From Candidatus Manganitrophaceae bacterium (GTDB lineage: Bacteria > Nitrospirota > Nitrospiria > SBBL01 > JAADHI01): a stretch of DNA of 64,000 bases. Numbering within the stretch: position 1 is the first letter of the stretch; each line of letters begins with the position of its first letter. The notes under the pieces are model-generated. The model searched no databases. It saw only the letters and a program-made list of their open reading frames with translations, and was not told the DNA's origin. The DNA lies in assembly GCA_012960925.1 (NCBI GenBank), contig DUAG01000030.1, positions 50,001 to 114,000 on the forward strand. The letters are read 5' to 3'. Below, piece by piece: positions 36,177-44,368 of this stretch. The position numbers and the translations under genes are program-made.

Positions 36177-37121
36177 CTAAGCGTGCCCCTCTCCTTCAAG
36201 AAAGCGCTCGGCGTCGATCGCCGCCATGCAACCCGTTCCCGCGGCTGTGATTGCCTGCCGGTATATCGGGTCCTGGACATCTCCGGACGCGAAGACACCC
36301 GGAATATTTGTCTCCGTTGAACCGGGCTTCGTCTTGATATACCCACGCTCATCCAGTTCAAGCCACTTTTCAAAGAGAGACGTGTTCGGCGTATGCCCAA
36401 TCGCAATAAAAACCCCGTCGGCCTTGTTCTCGGATATCTTCTCTGTTTTTACATTTTTCAGGAGAATTCCATTGACCGGACCGGATTCCCCGCCGAGAAT
36501 ATCCACCACGACCGTATTCCATAACATTTCGATTTTCGGCGTTTCAAAAGCCTTCTGCTGAAGAATTCTCGAGGCCCGGAGGCTGTCACGGCGATGAACT
36601 AAAATAACTCTACTCGCAAAGCGGGTCAGGAAGATGGCCTCTTCTACAGCAGTATCTCCCCCACCAATGACATAGACCAGCTTGTCCTTAAAGAAAAAAC
36701 CATCACAGGTCGCACAAGCCGAGACCCCATGGCCCATCAGTCGGGTCTCTGATTCCAGACCGAGGAGCAGGGCACGCGCACCCGCGCTTATAATGATTGT
36801 TTTTGCGGTATAGGTCTTGTCTCCATCGACCACAACCTTGAAAGGGCGCTCAGAAAAATTGACCGAAGTCACATCACCGGTCAGGAAAGCCGTCTCGAAG
36901 CGCTGCGCCTGCTTCTTCATCTCCAGGATCAGATCCGGCCCCTGAATCCCCCTCGCAAAGCCGGGATAATTGTCGACATCGGTTGTAATCATCAACTGAC
37001 CTCCGGCTTGCGCACCTTCAATCAGAAGAGGTCGCAGATTGCCTCTGGCCGCGTATACTGCCGCGGTCAGCCCTGCCGGACCAGACCCAATGATAATGAC
37101 TTCGTGGATCTCTTTGCTCAC
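36177..37121 (-). CDS. trxB: Thioredoxin reductase
   Basis: FAD/NADPH-dependent reductase of 314 residues. EVIIIGSGPAGLTAAVYAAR binds FAD, SACATCDGFFFKDK carries the redox CxxC, YVIGGGDTAVEEAIFLTRFA binds NADPH, and GVFASGDVQDPIYRQAITAAGTGC (seen in two parts) is the second FAD site. The GTG at 37121 starts two bases after the cld-family stop (TGATGTG), so the two genes are coupled. A 16-codon upstream extension in frame overlaps the neighbour and is discarded. Confidence 0.95.
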   Translation of the reverse strand: MSKEIHEVIIIGSGPAGLTAAVYAARGNLRPLLIEGAQAGGQLMITTDVDNYPGFARGIQGPDLILEMKKQAQRFETAFLTGDVTSVNFSERPFKVVVDGDKTYTAKTIIISAGARALLLGLESETRLMGHGVSACATCDGFFFKDKLVYVIGGGDTAVEEAIFLTRFASRVILVHRRDSLRASRILQQKAFETPKIEMLWNTVVVDILGGESGPVNGILLKNVKTEKISENKADGVFIAIGHTPNTSLFEKWLELDERGYIKTKPGSTETNIPGVFASGDVQDPIYRQAITAAGTGCMAAIDAERFLEGEGHA

Positions 37122-37122
37122 A

Positions 37123-37818
37123 TCAGCCCCCCAGATCTTCCAGTGTATCTTGCAGGCTCTTCCGGACACAGGTGAAAATCGGCGTGTCCCGTTCTGTATA
37201 GCGACTGGCCTCTGCCTCTCGCAATTCCATCACAAGATCCAGAAAATCAGAGGGAAAATCACTTTCAAAAGCGACGACAAATTCTGCATCATCCAGACCA
37301 AAGGAGTAGCCGGTATTGATCTTCACCGTTGGGTATTTATGGCCGATCTCAATATGCTCGCTCATCATCCCCTGCCGGGCTGCCTTCGTCAAAAGATACC
37401 ACCCGCGTGTCTTGACAAAAGGATAGATAAAGAGATACTTGGCTTCTCCGGGGACCACCGTCAGGCGTTTTGACTCCTGTCCAGGGTGGGAATGCTTATC
37501 GACATAGACAGAGCGCTTGGTCATGGCCAGGTACGAATAGACTGTATTCAGATATTTTCCCAAGCCGCTTTTGGAAATCTTGACCATCATGTCCTGAAGC
37601 GTCTGCAAATCATAGCTGATCCGCCAGAGCATGATATCTACCTCTGCCCGGATCCCAACAGTGGAATAAGGAATAACCAGACAGTCTGATCCAAAGGACT
37701 CCACTGCTGCGAGGAACTCCTTTTTTCCCTCTTCCCGTTCGGCTTCCGGAAGCCGTCTCCAGGCAGGATCCAACTTCAGGAAGAGATAATTCACATATTG
37801 CCTTTTAATTTCTGCCAT
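37123..37818 (-). CDS. Chlorite-dismutase-family haem protein (HemQ-like)
   Basis: A 231-residue chlorite-dismutase-fold protein, with the C-terminal signature GYSFGLDDAEFVVAFESDFP and the preceding AARQGMMSEHIEIGHKYPTVK holding the candidate haem-ligand histidine. Thirteen residues after the first of the two histidines, where chlorite-degrading members are expected to have arginine, there is asparagine (KINTGYS). That favours a coproheme decarboxylase-like or unknown role over chlorite dismutation; this is inference by eye. The ATG at 37818 has GGAGGAAAG upstream. It leads the trxB-peptidase-folE-moeA run, and a CbiX-like gene is divergent next door, consistent with tetrapyrrole work. Confidence 0.82.
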   Translation of the reverse strand: MAEIKRQYVNYLFLKLDPAWRRLPEAEREEGKKEFLAAVESFGSDCLVIPYSTVGIRAEVDIMLWRISYDLQTLQDMMVKISKSGLGKYLNTVYSYLAMTKRSVYVDKHSHPGQESKRLTVVPGEAKYLFIYPFVKTRGWYLLTKAARQGMMSEHIEIGHKYPTVKINTGYSFGLDDAEFVVAFESDFPSDFLDLVMELREAEASRYTERDTPIFTCVRKSLQDTLEDLGG

Positions 37819-37992
37819 TGATCTTTCCTCCATCCTTCATATTTAACAACACGATAACCGCATAATACAACCCGACAACATCCTTCACTTTTTTATAAAT
37901 GAGGCCCTTAATTTCGATCGATTCTAACAGCGAGTCCAGTGTGAAATCAACCTTTTTCAACGGAAGGGGATACAAGATTTTGCAAACAGGCC

Positions 37993-38607
37993 ATGTTATA
38001 CTCCGATGAACAAAAGAGATCTTTCCCCCTCAAGAGACCGTCCTTGGCCACAGATCAAAAGAAAGAACCTCAGAAACCTGTAATCGTTCTGGCAATGCAC
38101 GGAACACCGCCTCTGGATTTCCCCAGGGAGGAGAAGGCCGCATTGTTTTCACTGCGCGCCCGGCTCAAACATCCTCCACCCGACGATTCAGATCTCAAAC
38201 AACGCCTCAAGACCCTGGACTTAAAAATGAGGCGTTGGCCGCGTACAGCCAAAAATGACCCCTTCTATGCCGGATCACACAAATTGGCGGGGCATCTTTG
38301 TGGAGAAACAGGCTGGAACGTGGTCGTGGGGTTCAACGAATTTTGCAGCCCGGACATAGACGAGGCACTCGATGAGGCCGTCGCGGCTTCGCCTGAGAAA
38401 GTCATCGTCATTACCCCGATGATGACTCAGGGAGGAAGTCATTCCAAGGGAGATATTCCGGAAGCCATTCAACGCGCACGGAAAAAGCACCCGACGATTG
38501 AAATCATCTATGCCTGGCCCTTTACCGCCACAGACGTTGCACAGTTTCTTTCAAAGCAGATCGATCAATTTCTGAACACGCAGAGCAAGCGCGAGAATTC
38601 TGGATGA
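37993..38607 (+). CDS. CbiX/sirohydrochlorin-chelatase-like protein
   Basis: A 204-residue protein of the class II chelatase fold. IVLAMHGTPPLDFP at the start of the domain and VIVITPMMTQGGSHSKGDIPEAI near residue 135 place the metal-binding histidines (HG and SHSKGDI). Such enzymes insert Co2+ or Fe2+ into sirohydrochlorin, or ferrous iron in haem-type pathways. The first 30 residues before KPVIVLAMHG are charged and may not be part of the native protein; a later start is possible. It is divergent from the cld-family gene, so a shared promoter region at 37819-37992 is likely. Confidence 0.75.
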   Translation: MLYSDEQKRSFPLKRPSLATDQKKEPQKPVIVLAMHGTPPLDFPREEKAALFSLRARLKHPPPDDSDLKQRLKTLDLKMRRWPRTAKNDPFYAGSHKLAGHLCGETGWNVVVGFNEFCSPDIDEALDEAVAASPEKVIVITPMMTQGGSHSKGDIPEAIQRARKKHPTIEIIYAWPFTATDVAQFLSKQIDQFLNTQSKRENSG

Positions 38608-38620
38608 ATTAGATGATTTC

Positions 38621-38649
38621 TTGACAATAAGGCTTGGTCTCGATAGAAT
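38621..38649 (+). promoter_or_regulatory. Sigma-70 promoter for the tRNA-Asn transcript
   Basis: TTGACA at 38621-38626, exactly 17 bases, then TAGAAT at 38644-38649, the best consensus promoter I found in the window. The expected start is near 38656, giving a tRNA leader of about 140 bases with a GAATC...GATTC hairpin. Confidence 0.75.
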
Positions 38650-38708
38650 GTGCCCCGCTTTGAAGAATCCCGCCGCAAAGCGGCAAAGATTCTCCGATCC
38701 GAGTGGAG

Positions 38709-38770
38709 AAAAACCAATTTATTTTTTTATTCGCTCGCAAACCCCGTCCTGCAAAGACGAGGATTGCACC
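38709..38770 (+). repeat. Repeat family C, copy 1
   Basis: About 60 bp shared with 62250-62317: AAAAACCAATTTATTTTTTT, then ATTCGCTCGC, then a short hairpin around CCCCG and GAGG, then ATTGCACC. It lies in the leader of tRNA-Asn. Confidence 0.55.
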
Positions 38771-38795
38771 CTCTATACGTGTTCATAACGAATAT

Positions 38796-38870
38796 TCCTC
38801 GGTAGCTCAGTGGCAGAGCGGTCGGCTGTTAACCGACTGGTCGCTGGTTCGAATCCGGCCCGAGGAGCCA
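38796..38870 (+). tRNA. tRNA-Asn (GUU)
   Basis: Complete cloverleaf of 75 nt with encoded CCA. UCCUCGG pairs with CCGAGGA in the acceptor. The anticodon stem GUCGG/CCGAC holds loop CUGUUAA, anticodon GUU. The T loop is GGUUCGAAUCC. Confidence 0.97.
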
Positions 38871-38917
38871 ATTCGGGACAAAACTGGATACTCCTCCGAA
38901 GGCGTCTCGCCTGAGGA

Positions 38918-39643
38918 TTAAGGGTTAAATATCAGCTCTGCTGTTGCAAAATCCTCTTTTGTATCAATTTCTGTCCATTTCAGGCCGGAAATATCCAAGG
39001 CATAAAACGGAACATTTTTTTCAATGAGCCGTTCGTACGCGCCTTCATAATATTCCTGATGATTTTCCTTCTTCTCCATCATGGTTTCCAATTCACTGAA
39101 CAAAAGTTTAGCTGTTTCGCTGCTAATTTTTTCAATGCCGATTGATTCTCCAATCGCATCCTGAGGAAGTACCGTTTTGCTGGCCTTGACAACCCGGTTC
39201 TGGTCTTCAACAATGACTTTAATTTCTTCAGCCTCCAGATTGATGTTCTTGTCGATGCATAAACACGTGTCATATTCGCTTTTGATCAGTCTACTAAGAA
39301 TCTCTTTATCAAACACGACATCGGCATCAAATTTTACAAAAGCAGAATCTCCGACCCGGTCCCTGCACAACATGAGAGAATATCCGGTGTTTGTTTCTGC
39401 GTATTGATCATTCAGCACAAAATGAGCATTTAAATTCGGAAATTTTGCACGCACAGCCTCTTTGATTTGTTCCTGCAAATATCCAAGAACAAAGATAACC
39501 TCATTAATTCCACAATCCTGAATATGCGATAACATCATTTCAAGAATCGTATTGCCCCCGACCTTCAATAGACTTTTGGGGCAATTGTTGGTCAGTGGCC
39601 TAATTCTGGAACCCACTCCGGCGGCCAATATTATTGCTTTCAT
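38918..39643 (-). CDS. NTP nucleotidyltransferase, candidate aminoethylphosphonate/phospho-alcohol cytidylyltransferase (PntC/LicC-like)
   Basis: A 241-residue nucleotidyltransferase. The N-terminus AIILAAGVGSRIRPLTNNCPKSLLKVGG is the classic NTP-binding loop, with KFDADVVFD as the metal-binding D-x-D. The C-terminus SGLKWTEIDTKEDFATAEL is typical of LicC/PntC-type cytidylyltransferases. On the same strand follow, in reverse order, a CDP-alcohol phosphatidyltransferase and a class V aminotransferase. That neighbourhood makes CMP activation of 2-aminoethylphosphonate, or a similar small phospho-alcohol, the best guess; choline or inositol phosphate are alternatives. Confidence 0.7.
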   Translation of the reverse strand: MKAIILAAGVGSRIRPLTNNCPKSLLKVGGNTILEMMLSHIQDCGINEVIFVLGYLQEQIKEAVRAKFPNLNAHFVLNDQYAETNTGYSLMLCRDRVGDSAFVKFDADVVFDKEILSRLIKSEYDTCLCIDKNINLEAEEIKVIVEDQNRVVKASKTVLPQDAIGESIGIEKISSETAKLLFSELETMMEKKENHQEYYEGAYERLIEKNVPFYALDISGLKWTEIDTKEDFATAELIFNP

Positions 39644-39644
39644 T

Positions 39645-40442
39645 CTATTTTCTCATGGGATCAAGGAGCATCTCTTTGGCCTTATGCGTTTGATATCCCC
39701 GTTCAAACAAACGCCAGAAGGCGATTAAGCCTTGGCTCATGGCAAGGATCCACAAGACCTCTTCAATTTTATTAAATATTGCTCCGATACTTGTGAAGAC
39801 AACAAACTCTGCTTCATCCACCCAAAAAATACTGCGATTTTTGAGCCAGAATAATTTCACCTTCCCCATAAAGCTCTCTGAAAGTTGTTGATATTCTCTT
39901 TCTTTCGCCCGATACAAGACCTGTCTTCTTTCGCGTGCTTTCACCAGATATTGAGCGTCTTTATTAAACTGACTGAAGATCGTCTCAAGTTTAAGGTAGT
40001 ATCTGAAATTAAAGAAAAAACAAGCGGTAAAACCCAGAAAGACATAGGTCACGTCATTGCTTGCAAGGTAGGCATTGTAGGAGAGACAGATTGTAATAAT
40101 ATATATTTTTAAGACATCTACAACCTTATCAAGATAATTGCCGATGTCGGAAGACAATCCTTTGGTCCGCGCCAACTGACCATCCAAACAATCTCCGATA
40201 TAAGCAATCGGTAAAAGAATCGCAGTGTAAAATAAGTGATTCGGAACATCGATGAAAATGAATATACAACCTAGTGCATATAAGAAGAAAGAAAATAATG
40301 TCACAAAATTAGGTGTAATCCAAGAGAACCTTGAAACGAAGGGAAGAATTAGATTAGCGATCTTTGGAAAAAATAAATCCGCCCAATTACTAAAATAGGG
40401 CGGCTCGATTACGTTTTTTTGGGTGAATTTTGTCGTACGCAT
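39645..40442 (-). CDS. CDP-alcohol phosphatidyltransferase
   Basis: Integral membrane transferase of 265 residues with the complete signature DG-x2-AR-x8-G-x3-D-x3-D (DGQLARTKGLSSDIGNYLDK then VVD). It has about five membrane helices. It moves a phospho-alcohol between CMP and an acceptor in the inner membrane. The start is the ATG at 40442; the 38-codon upstream extension overlaps the aminotransferase gene. Adjacent cytidylyltransferase and aminotransferase genes point to making a CMP-activated head group and attaching it to a lipid or glycan. The loop containing KAREREYQQLSESF is longer than in phosphatidylglycerophosphate synthase. Confidence 0.85.
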   Translation of the reverse strand: MRTTKFTQKNVIEPPYFSNWADLFFPKIANLILPFVSRFSWITPNFVTLFSFFLYALGCIFIFIDVPNHLFYTAILLPIAYIGDCLDGQLARTKGLSSDIGNYLDKVVDVLKIYIITICLSYNAYLASNDVTYVFLGFTACFFFNFRYYLKLETIFSQFNKDAQYLVKARERRQVLYRAKEREYQQLSESFMGKVKLFWLKNRSIFWVDEAEFVVFTSIGAIFNKIEEVLWILAMSQGLIAFWRLFERGYQTHKAKEMLLDPMRK

Positions 40443-40513
40443 GCTTCTATTTTTTACTGAAGAATAGCATTTACACCGGAGAAATACGGATTGAATCCGA
40501 GGGAATGTTTCAT

Positions 40514-41700
40514 TCAAGCGGTCGCGGGCGCTTCCTGATCCTCGCCCTCTAAGCATTCTTTCAAGAAAGTAGGAACAGGCTTGATGATTGTGCCAATGAT
40601 TCCTGTTGAAAGTCGATCAAAACTCAGTAAAACCTCCCCAAGGGCATCCAGGAAAAACTGGAGATCATCAAGAGACAACTCACCAATATTTCCGACCTGA
40701 AATACACGGCCATTTAAACAACCTTTGCCCTCATAGATGATAATAGATTTCTCTCGTAATTTTTGACGAAAAATACCCAGATCAATGTGAGAAGGGATAA
40801 GGACGGTGGTTAAGACAGAACACATATCGCGTTGTCCAATCAGGAATTTAAGGCCTAAATTCGACATCCCCTGTCTTAAGAATTTGGCTTTATATTTCAG
40901 ATCAACACAACGATGGGCAAGCCCTTCAAGCAAGATATTGTCCAAAGCCTGTTCCAGAGCATAAAACAGAGGAACGGCCGGGGTATTCGGGGTCTGAGAA
41001 ATATTTTTGATGAACTGATAATACCGGTACAGGTTCAGATAGGTGGATTGCTGCGGCATATTTTTAAGGTTTTCAAGTGCGGAGGTTCTTCCTACCACAA
41101 AAGACAATCCGGGATAAGACGCAACTGCCTTTGAACTCGAACCGGAACAAAAAGTGATGTGATGTTTTTCCATATCACTTCAGCACCTACACTACTTACA
41201 CCGTCTACGATGAACATCGTGCCATATCTAAAGCATAATGCACCAATATCCGCCAGGGAATTCAACATCCCCGAGCTAGTTTCATGATGAACCATCATAA
41301 GGATGTCAACCTCATGGTTTTGTAGGTAGGCTTCCACTTTTCCTAAATCCAAGACGTTTCCCCAGGGGATTTCAAGGAGGAAAGTGTTTTTGTTATGAAT
41401 CGCAGAAATGTGGTGCAGACGCTCACCAAACTCACCATTGGATAAAATAAGGATCTTTTTATTCCCGACGACTGAAGAGAGGATGGCCTCGTTCGATGCC
41501 GTTCCAGAACCCGTAATGACCACTGCCCGATAGTCAGACACATTCCTTATCTCAAAAAGCCTCAGCAGTTTATTCTCAATGCTTTGCAACAGATCACTAA
41601 AATCAGTTTCCCGATGACAAATATCATCTTTACAAACAGCCAGTCGCACATTTCCTGCCACATTAACCGGGCCAGGCGTCAATAATAAAAATTTCTTCAT
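40514..41700 (-). pseudogene. Class V aminotransferase, 2-aminoethylphosphonate-transaminase-like, frameshifted
   Basis: The N-terminal part (41700 to about 41170) reads MKKFLLLTPGPVNVAGNVRL, CKDDICHRETDFSDLLQSIE, VVITGSGTASNEAI and MFIVDGVSSVGAEVI. The C-terminal part continues in another frame, HHITFCSGSSSKAVASYPGL with the PLP lysine, to 40514. Together they give about 395 residues, normal length for this family. A one-base slip near 41168-41176, close to an A-run (GGAAAAAC), breaks the gene. The family converts 2-aminoethylphosphonate to phosphonoacetaldehyde or runs in reverse. It might be a true pseudogene, programmed frameshift or sequencing error. Confidence 0.75.
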
Positions 41701-41908
41701 CTCATATGCTTCCTCTTTGGTTCACGCATAGTTTCTCCCTAAATTATGCTTTTCGGGATTATAACAGATATGAAAGTATAAGGGGGAACTATATAGAACT
41801 GGGTAATTTTCTTGTTTTTGAAGCATCAATCTGATAAATTTCTCCACATTAAAGAAGCATGCTTCCCATTGATCGGATTTACCAGGCTAGGGGAGCCAGT
41901 CCTAAAGG

Positions 41909-41940
41909 CGGAGAGATTCTTCGTGGTCAGAATCTCTCCG
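41909..41940. other. Perfect hairpin in the 41.7-42.1 kb gene-poor stretch
   Basis: An 11-bp perfect inverted repeat, CGGAGAGATTC / GAATCTCTCCG, with a 10-nt loop. No U-tract follows, so it is not a standard terminator. The surrounding stretch (41701-42090) shows no credible gene. Confidence 0.5.
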
Positions 41941-42163
41941 TCATTATTCATATTGCCATGTTTCTGGCCCCAACACGAAGAGAGGGCGCAGGTCTTTTTG
42001 GTTGCCGGTTAATGGTCTGTTCCTAATTTTGGAGCAGGTCACGTCTTCGATTGTGTCCATCTAAACGGGGGTAATGGCAGGAGAAACCCTAGCCTCACTT
42101 AAGAGAATCCTTTGATGAAGGAAATGCTAAAGAGCGATTGGAAGAAATAAATGAGGTTGAAGA

Positions 42164-42562
42164 ATGAAGGATAGATACCGGTGGCCCCCCTTCCTTTCGC
42201 AAGAAATACAAGCGAGGCTTAAACAGGAAATCGCACGTATTATCAAGGATGGTCTCGCCAGATGTGCCTGCGAGGCGCTCTCGATAAGGGTCCATACTTA
42301 CAATCTCGATACCCGTTTTAAGGCTGAATGTCGATGTAAATGCGGCATTGCGGACAAATGGGGATTCTTAGAAGGAGATATCCCGTCAGCGGGCCCCGCT
42401 GACGGGATACAGAAAAAACGCCGTTCGGGAGAAGAAATAAGATCAGGGTTAGACCGTAGAAACAGTGACCCGAATTACCGGGGAACAGACACCCGAAGCG
42501 GGAAAGAACGACGGGCCAGAAGGGACAGGAGAAAAGCTTCAAACCCTGAGAATCTTCGGTAA
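42164..42562 (+). CDS. Hypothetical protein with Arg-rich tail, hairpin in its middle
   Basis: A 132-residue protein with three apparent parts. Residues 1-72 include CACEALSIRVHTYNLDTRFKAECRCKCG (given as separate motifs CACEALSIRV and AECRCKCG), a cysteine-rich possible metal site. Residues 73-83 are encoded by a perfect hairpin. The tail GLDRRNSDPNYRGTDTRSGK followed by ERRARRDRRK resembles the basic RSGxDRR tails common in envelope-associated proteins of many Gram-negatives. The ATG overlaps the TGA of a 24-codon upstream coding-like tail (…ERLEEINEVEE), suggesting a decayed upstream partner. Function unknown. Confidence 0.5.
   Translation: MKDRYRWPPFLSQEIQARLKQEIARIIKDGLARCACEALSIRVHTYNLDTRFKAECRCKCGIADKWGFLEGDIPSAGPADGIQKKRRSGEEIRSGLDRRNSDPNYRGTDTRSGKERRARRDRRKASNPENLR
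42379..42409. repeat. Perfect 14-bp inverted repeat inside a gene
   Basis: TATCCCGTCAGCGG - GCC - CCGCTGACGGGATA, 31 bp in all, within the coding sequence of the 132-residue protein. The transcript would form a very stable stem with a 3-nt loop, followed by AGAAAAAACG. Confidence 0.8.
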
Positions 42563-42570
42563 GTTGACCT

Positions 42571-43647
42571 CTATTCCAGGGAAACTCCGATTTCTTTGAT
42601 CCCTGAGATCTCTGATACTTCTCCCTCCGGCGGGATCCCGCCGCGTTTCGTGTAGATTAAGGTCCCGTTCTTACCTGTGGCCCATCCCACGTTTCTGTCG
42701 ATAAAGTGGACATCAATCAAAAACTGGATGGTCCCGGTGATCTGTTGCGTCCAGGTCTCTCCCCCATCATCGGTACGCAGGACCGTTCCGGCCGCACCGA
42801 CAGCCCACCCAAGCTGTTCATCCAGAAAGAAGATCCCGAGAAGAAATGTAGGGAGGCCGCTCTCTTTGGCCACCCATGATTTGCCCCCATCGATCGTCTT
42901 CAGGATGGTGCCGCGGGCGCCAATCGCCCAACCTGTCTCCGGATTGATAAAAAAGAGCCGATGAAGGTCCATTTTTATTCCTGTATCCTGAACCGACCAG
43001 GTCGTACCGCTGTCGTCTGTGTAAAGAAGCCCACCACCGTCTCCAGCGATCCAGCCCCGTCGGGAGTTGATGAAGAAGATCGAATTGAGGTTGGCACGGG
43101 ATTCCCCTCGCGCGGGCCCCCAGCTCAAACCGCCATCTTCTGTCTTCAGGAAGGCCCCTTTCAAGCCTGAGACCCATCCACGATTCGCATCGATGAAATA
43201 GACATCGGTCAGGTTTTTCCTTCGGATCTTCTTTCCTACAAGCTGCCAGGCCCATTTACGACCACCGTCCGAGGTGTGGAGGATCAAACCGTTTTCACCG
43301 ACGGCCCATCCCTCGTTTGGATTCAGAAAGAAAATAGAGACAATGAGCCTCTCGGTTCCTGTCTCCTGCTGAGACCAGGTCTCACCCCCATCACTCGTAT
43401 GAAAGATTGTCCCCTTATTCCCGCTGAGCCACCCATTTTTTTCATCGATAAAAAAGATGCCCCCCAAAGAAACCTTGGCCCCGATATCCTTGATCTCCCA
43501 ACCGCTTGGCGCACGTTCTTCTACTGGGATCTCGGTCTGCGGCCTACAACCCACGAGTAAGAAAACCAGTAACAACCCCCCAATAAACCAGCAAGAGGTG
43601 ACCACCCTGCATTTGTTTTCTTTTGTTGATCGTATTGATATGTTCAT
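42571..43647 (-). CDS. Ycf48-like beta-propeller lipoprotein
   Basis: An exported lipoprotein of 358 residues: FIGGLLLVFLLVGC lipobox near residue 34, then seven propeller-blade repeats. Each blade carries GWA(V/S)G..G.(I/L)..T.DGG..W, e.g. NGWLSGNKGTIFHTSDGGET, EGWAVGENGLILHTSDGGRK, GWAIGARGTILKTIDGGKSW and GWAVGAAGTVLRTDDGGETW. The fold matches the Ycf48/photosystem II stability-factor and BNR family, known in non-photosynthetic bacteria as assembly or binding proteins. Its cargo here is unknown. It is monocistronic on the minus strand, with an AT-rich leader from 43648. Confidence 0.85.
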   Translation of the reverse strand: MNISIRSTKENKCRVVTSCWFIGGLLLVFLLVGCRPQTEIPVEERAPSGWEIKDIGAKVSLGGIFFIDEKNGWLSGNKGTIFHTSDGGETWSQQETGTERLIVSIFFLNPNEGWAVGENGLILHTSDGGRKWAWQLVGKKIRRKNLTDVYFIDANRGWVSGLKGAFLKTEDGGLSWGPARGESRANLNSIFFINSRRGWIAGDGGGLLYTDDSGTTWSVQDTGIKMDLHRLFFINPETGWAIGARGTILKTIDGGKSWVAKESGLPTFLLGIFFLDEQLGWAVGAAGTVLRTDDGGETWTQQITGTIQFLIDVHFIDRNVGWATGKNGTLIYTKRGGIPPEGEVSEISGIKEIGVSLE

Positions 43648-43910
43648 TGTTGATTCAACCCCATAAATACTCGAATAAATATCGGAGAAGATCGTAACAT
43701 ATTTCTCTTCTCAAAAACAAATGTGTGGAGCCCCCGTATTCGAAATTGGATCTTGGGATAAACCGGCAGTATAACTTCATAATGAATAGCTCCGAACAAG
43801 ATCTCTCGGGAATTGACACTGTCTCATTATCGGATAAGATTAATGGGCCTCTCGCGTAGGCAACGAACAATCCTGTAAATACAGGCTCGATACAGCAGGA
43901 GAGTACGCAT

Positions 43911-44159
43911 ATGACTCTGGTTGTGTTCCTGAACCCTTTAAAGAGTAGAACCCATAAAGACAGGGTGTTGGCTGTCCTTTTCTTTGCAAATCACTATAGA
44001 GGCCTGGCGTCTCTCACAGTGGAGAATATCCGCTTAGGTCTTCAGGAGGGTAACGCAAAGAGTTGGGAGAAGGTAAAGATGGCGAGCATCCTGACGCAAA
44101 GCGGGGACCACGTGGAAACCCCTGGCCTGGAAGGGAAAAAACGTCTTTGGAAGCTCTGA
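43911..44159 (+). CDS. Hypothetical protein truncated by a MITE
   Basis: An 82-residue coding-like frame starting ATG after AGGAGAGTACGC. The sequence (RTHKDRVLAVLFFANHYRGLASLTVENIRLGL, then DHVETPGLEGKKRLWKL) looks like an all-alpha or winged-helix DNA- or protein-binding domain, unrecognised. The last codons TGG AAG CTC TGA are the left end of the family B repeat at 44149, so the native C-terminus is lost and the stop is supplied by the insertion. Upstream 43648-43910 holds only an AT-rich spacer. Confidence 0.55.
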   Translation: MTLVVFLNPLKSRTHKDRVLAVLFFANHYRGLASLTVENIRLGLQEGNAKSWEKVKMASILTQSGDHVETPGLEGKKRLWKL

Positions 44160-44308
44160 TTAAGTCTGAGGTGAGTTTTTCAGGAGATAAAATGTTTCTA
44201 TTCAAGGCGTAAATCATGGAGAATAGCCCGCTATTGTCAAGATATGAAACGCAGAAGCGGGATATTATTAGCCCTGAAAAAACAATTCATAACTTATTCA
44301 GAGCTTCC
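44149..44308 (+). repeat. MITE family B, copy 2 (interrupts a gene)
   Basis: 160 bp bounded by GGAAGCTCTGATTAAGTC and the inverted AACTTATTCAGAGCTTCC. Inside are CAGGAGATAAAATGTTT and GGGATATTATTAGCCCTGAA. It ends the reading frame of the 43911 gene. Flanks CTTT and TTAA do not give a certain target duplication. Confidence 0.85.
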
Positions 44309-44368
44309 TTAAGTTCCGATTTGAAGCACCCCCTGCAGACTCCCTTGGACTGCCACATTGCGGGATTA

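Noticed and set aside
36113..36406. N-terminal extension of the M24 peptidase
   Set aside because: It overlaps trxB, has no domain pattern, and the ATG at 36112 has a ribosome-binding site.
37123..37818. True chlorite dismutase as a marker of nitrite or chlorate metabolism
   Set aside because: The expected distal arginine is not seen at the position I would align it to, so functional or taxonomic use is unsafe.
38703..38921. Plus-strand protein over tRNA-Asn
   Set aside because: The frame runs straight through the tRNA and has no codon-level plausibility.
41812..42012. Small protein in the 41.8 kb stretch
   Set aside because: Composition is not protein-like, it crosses a perfect hairpin, and there is no ribosome-binding site.
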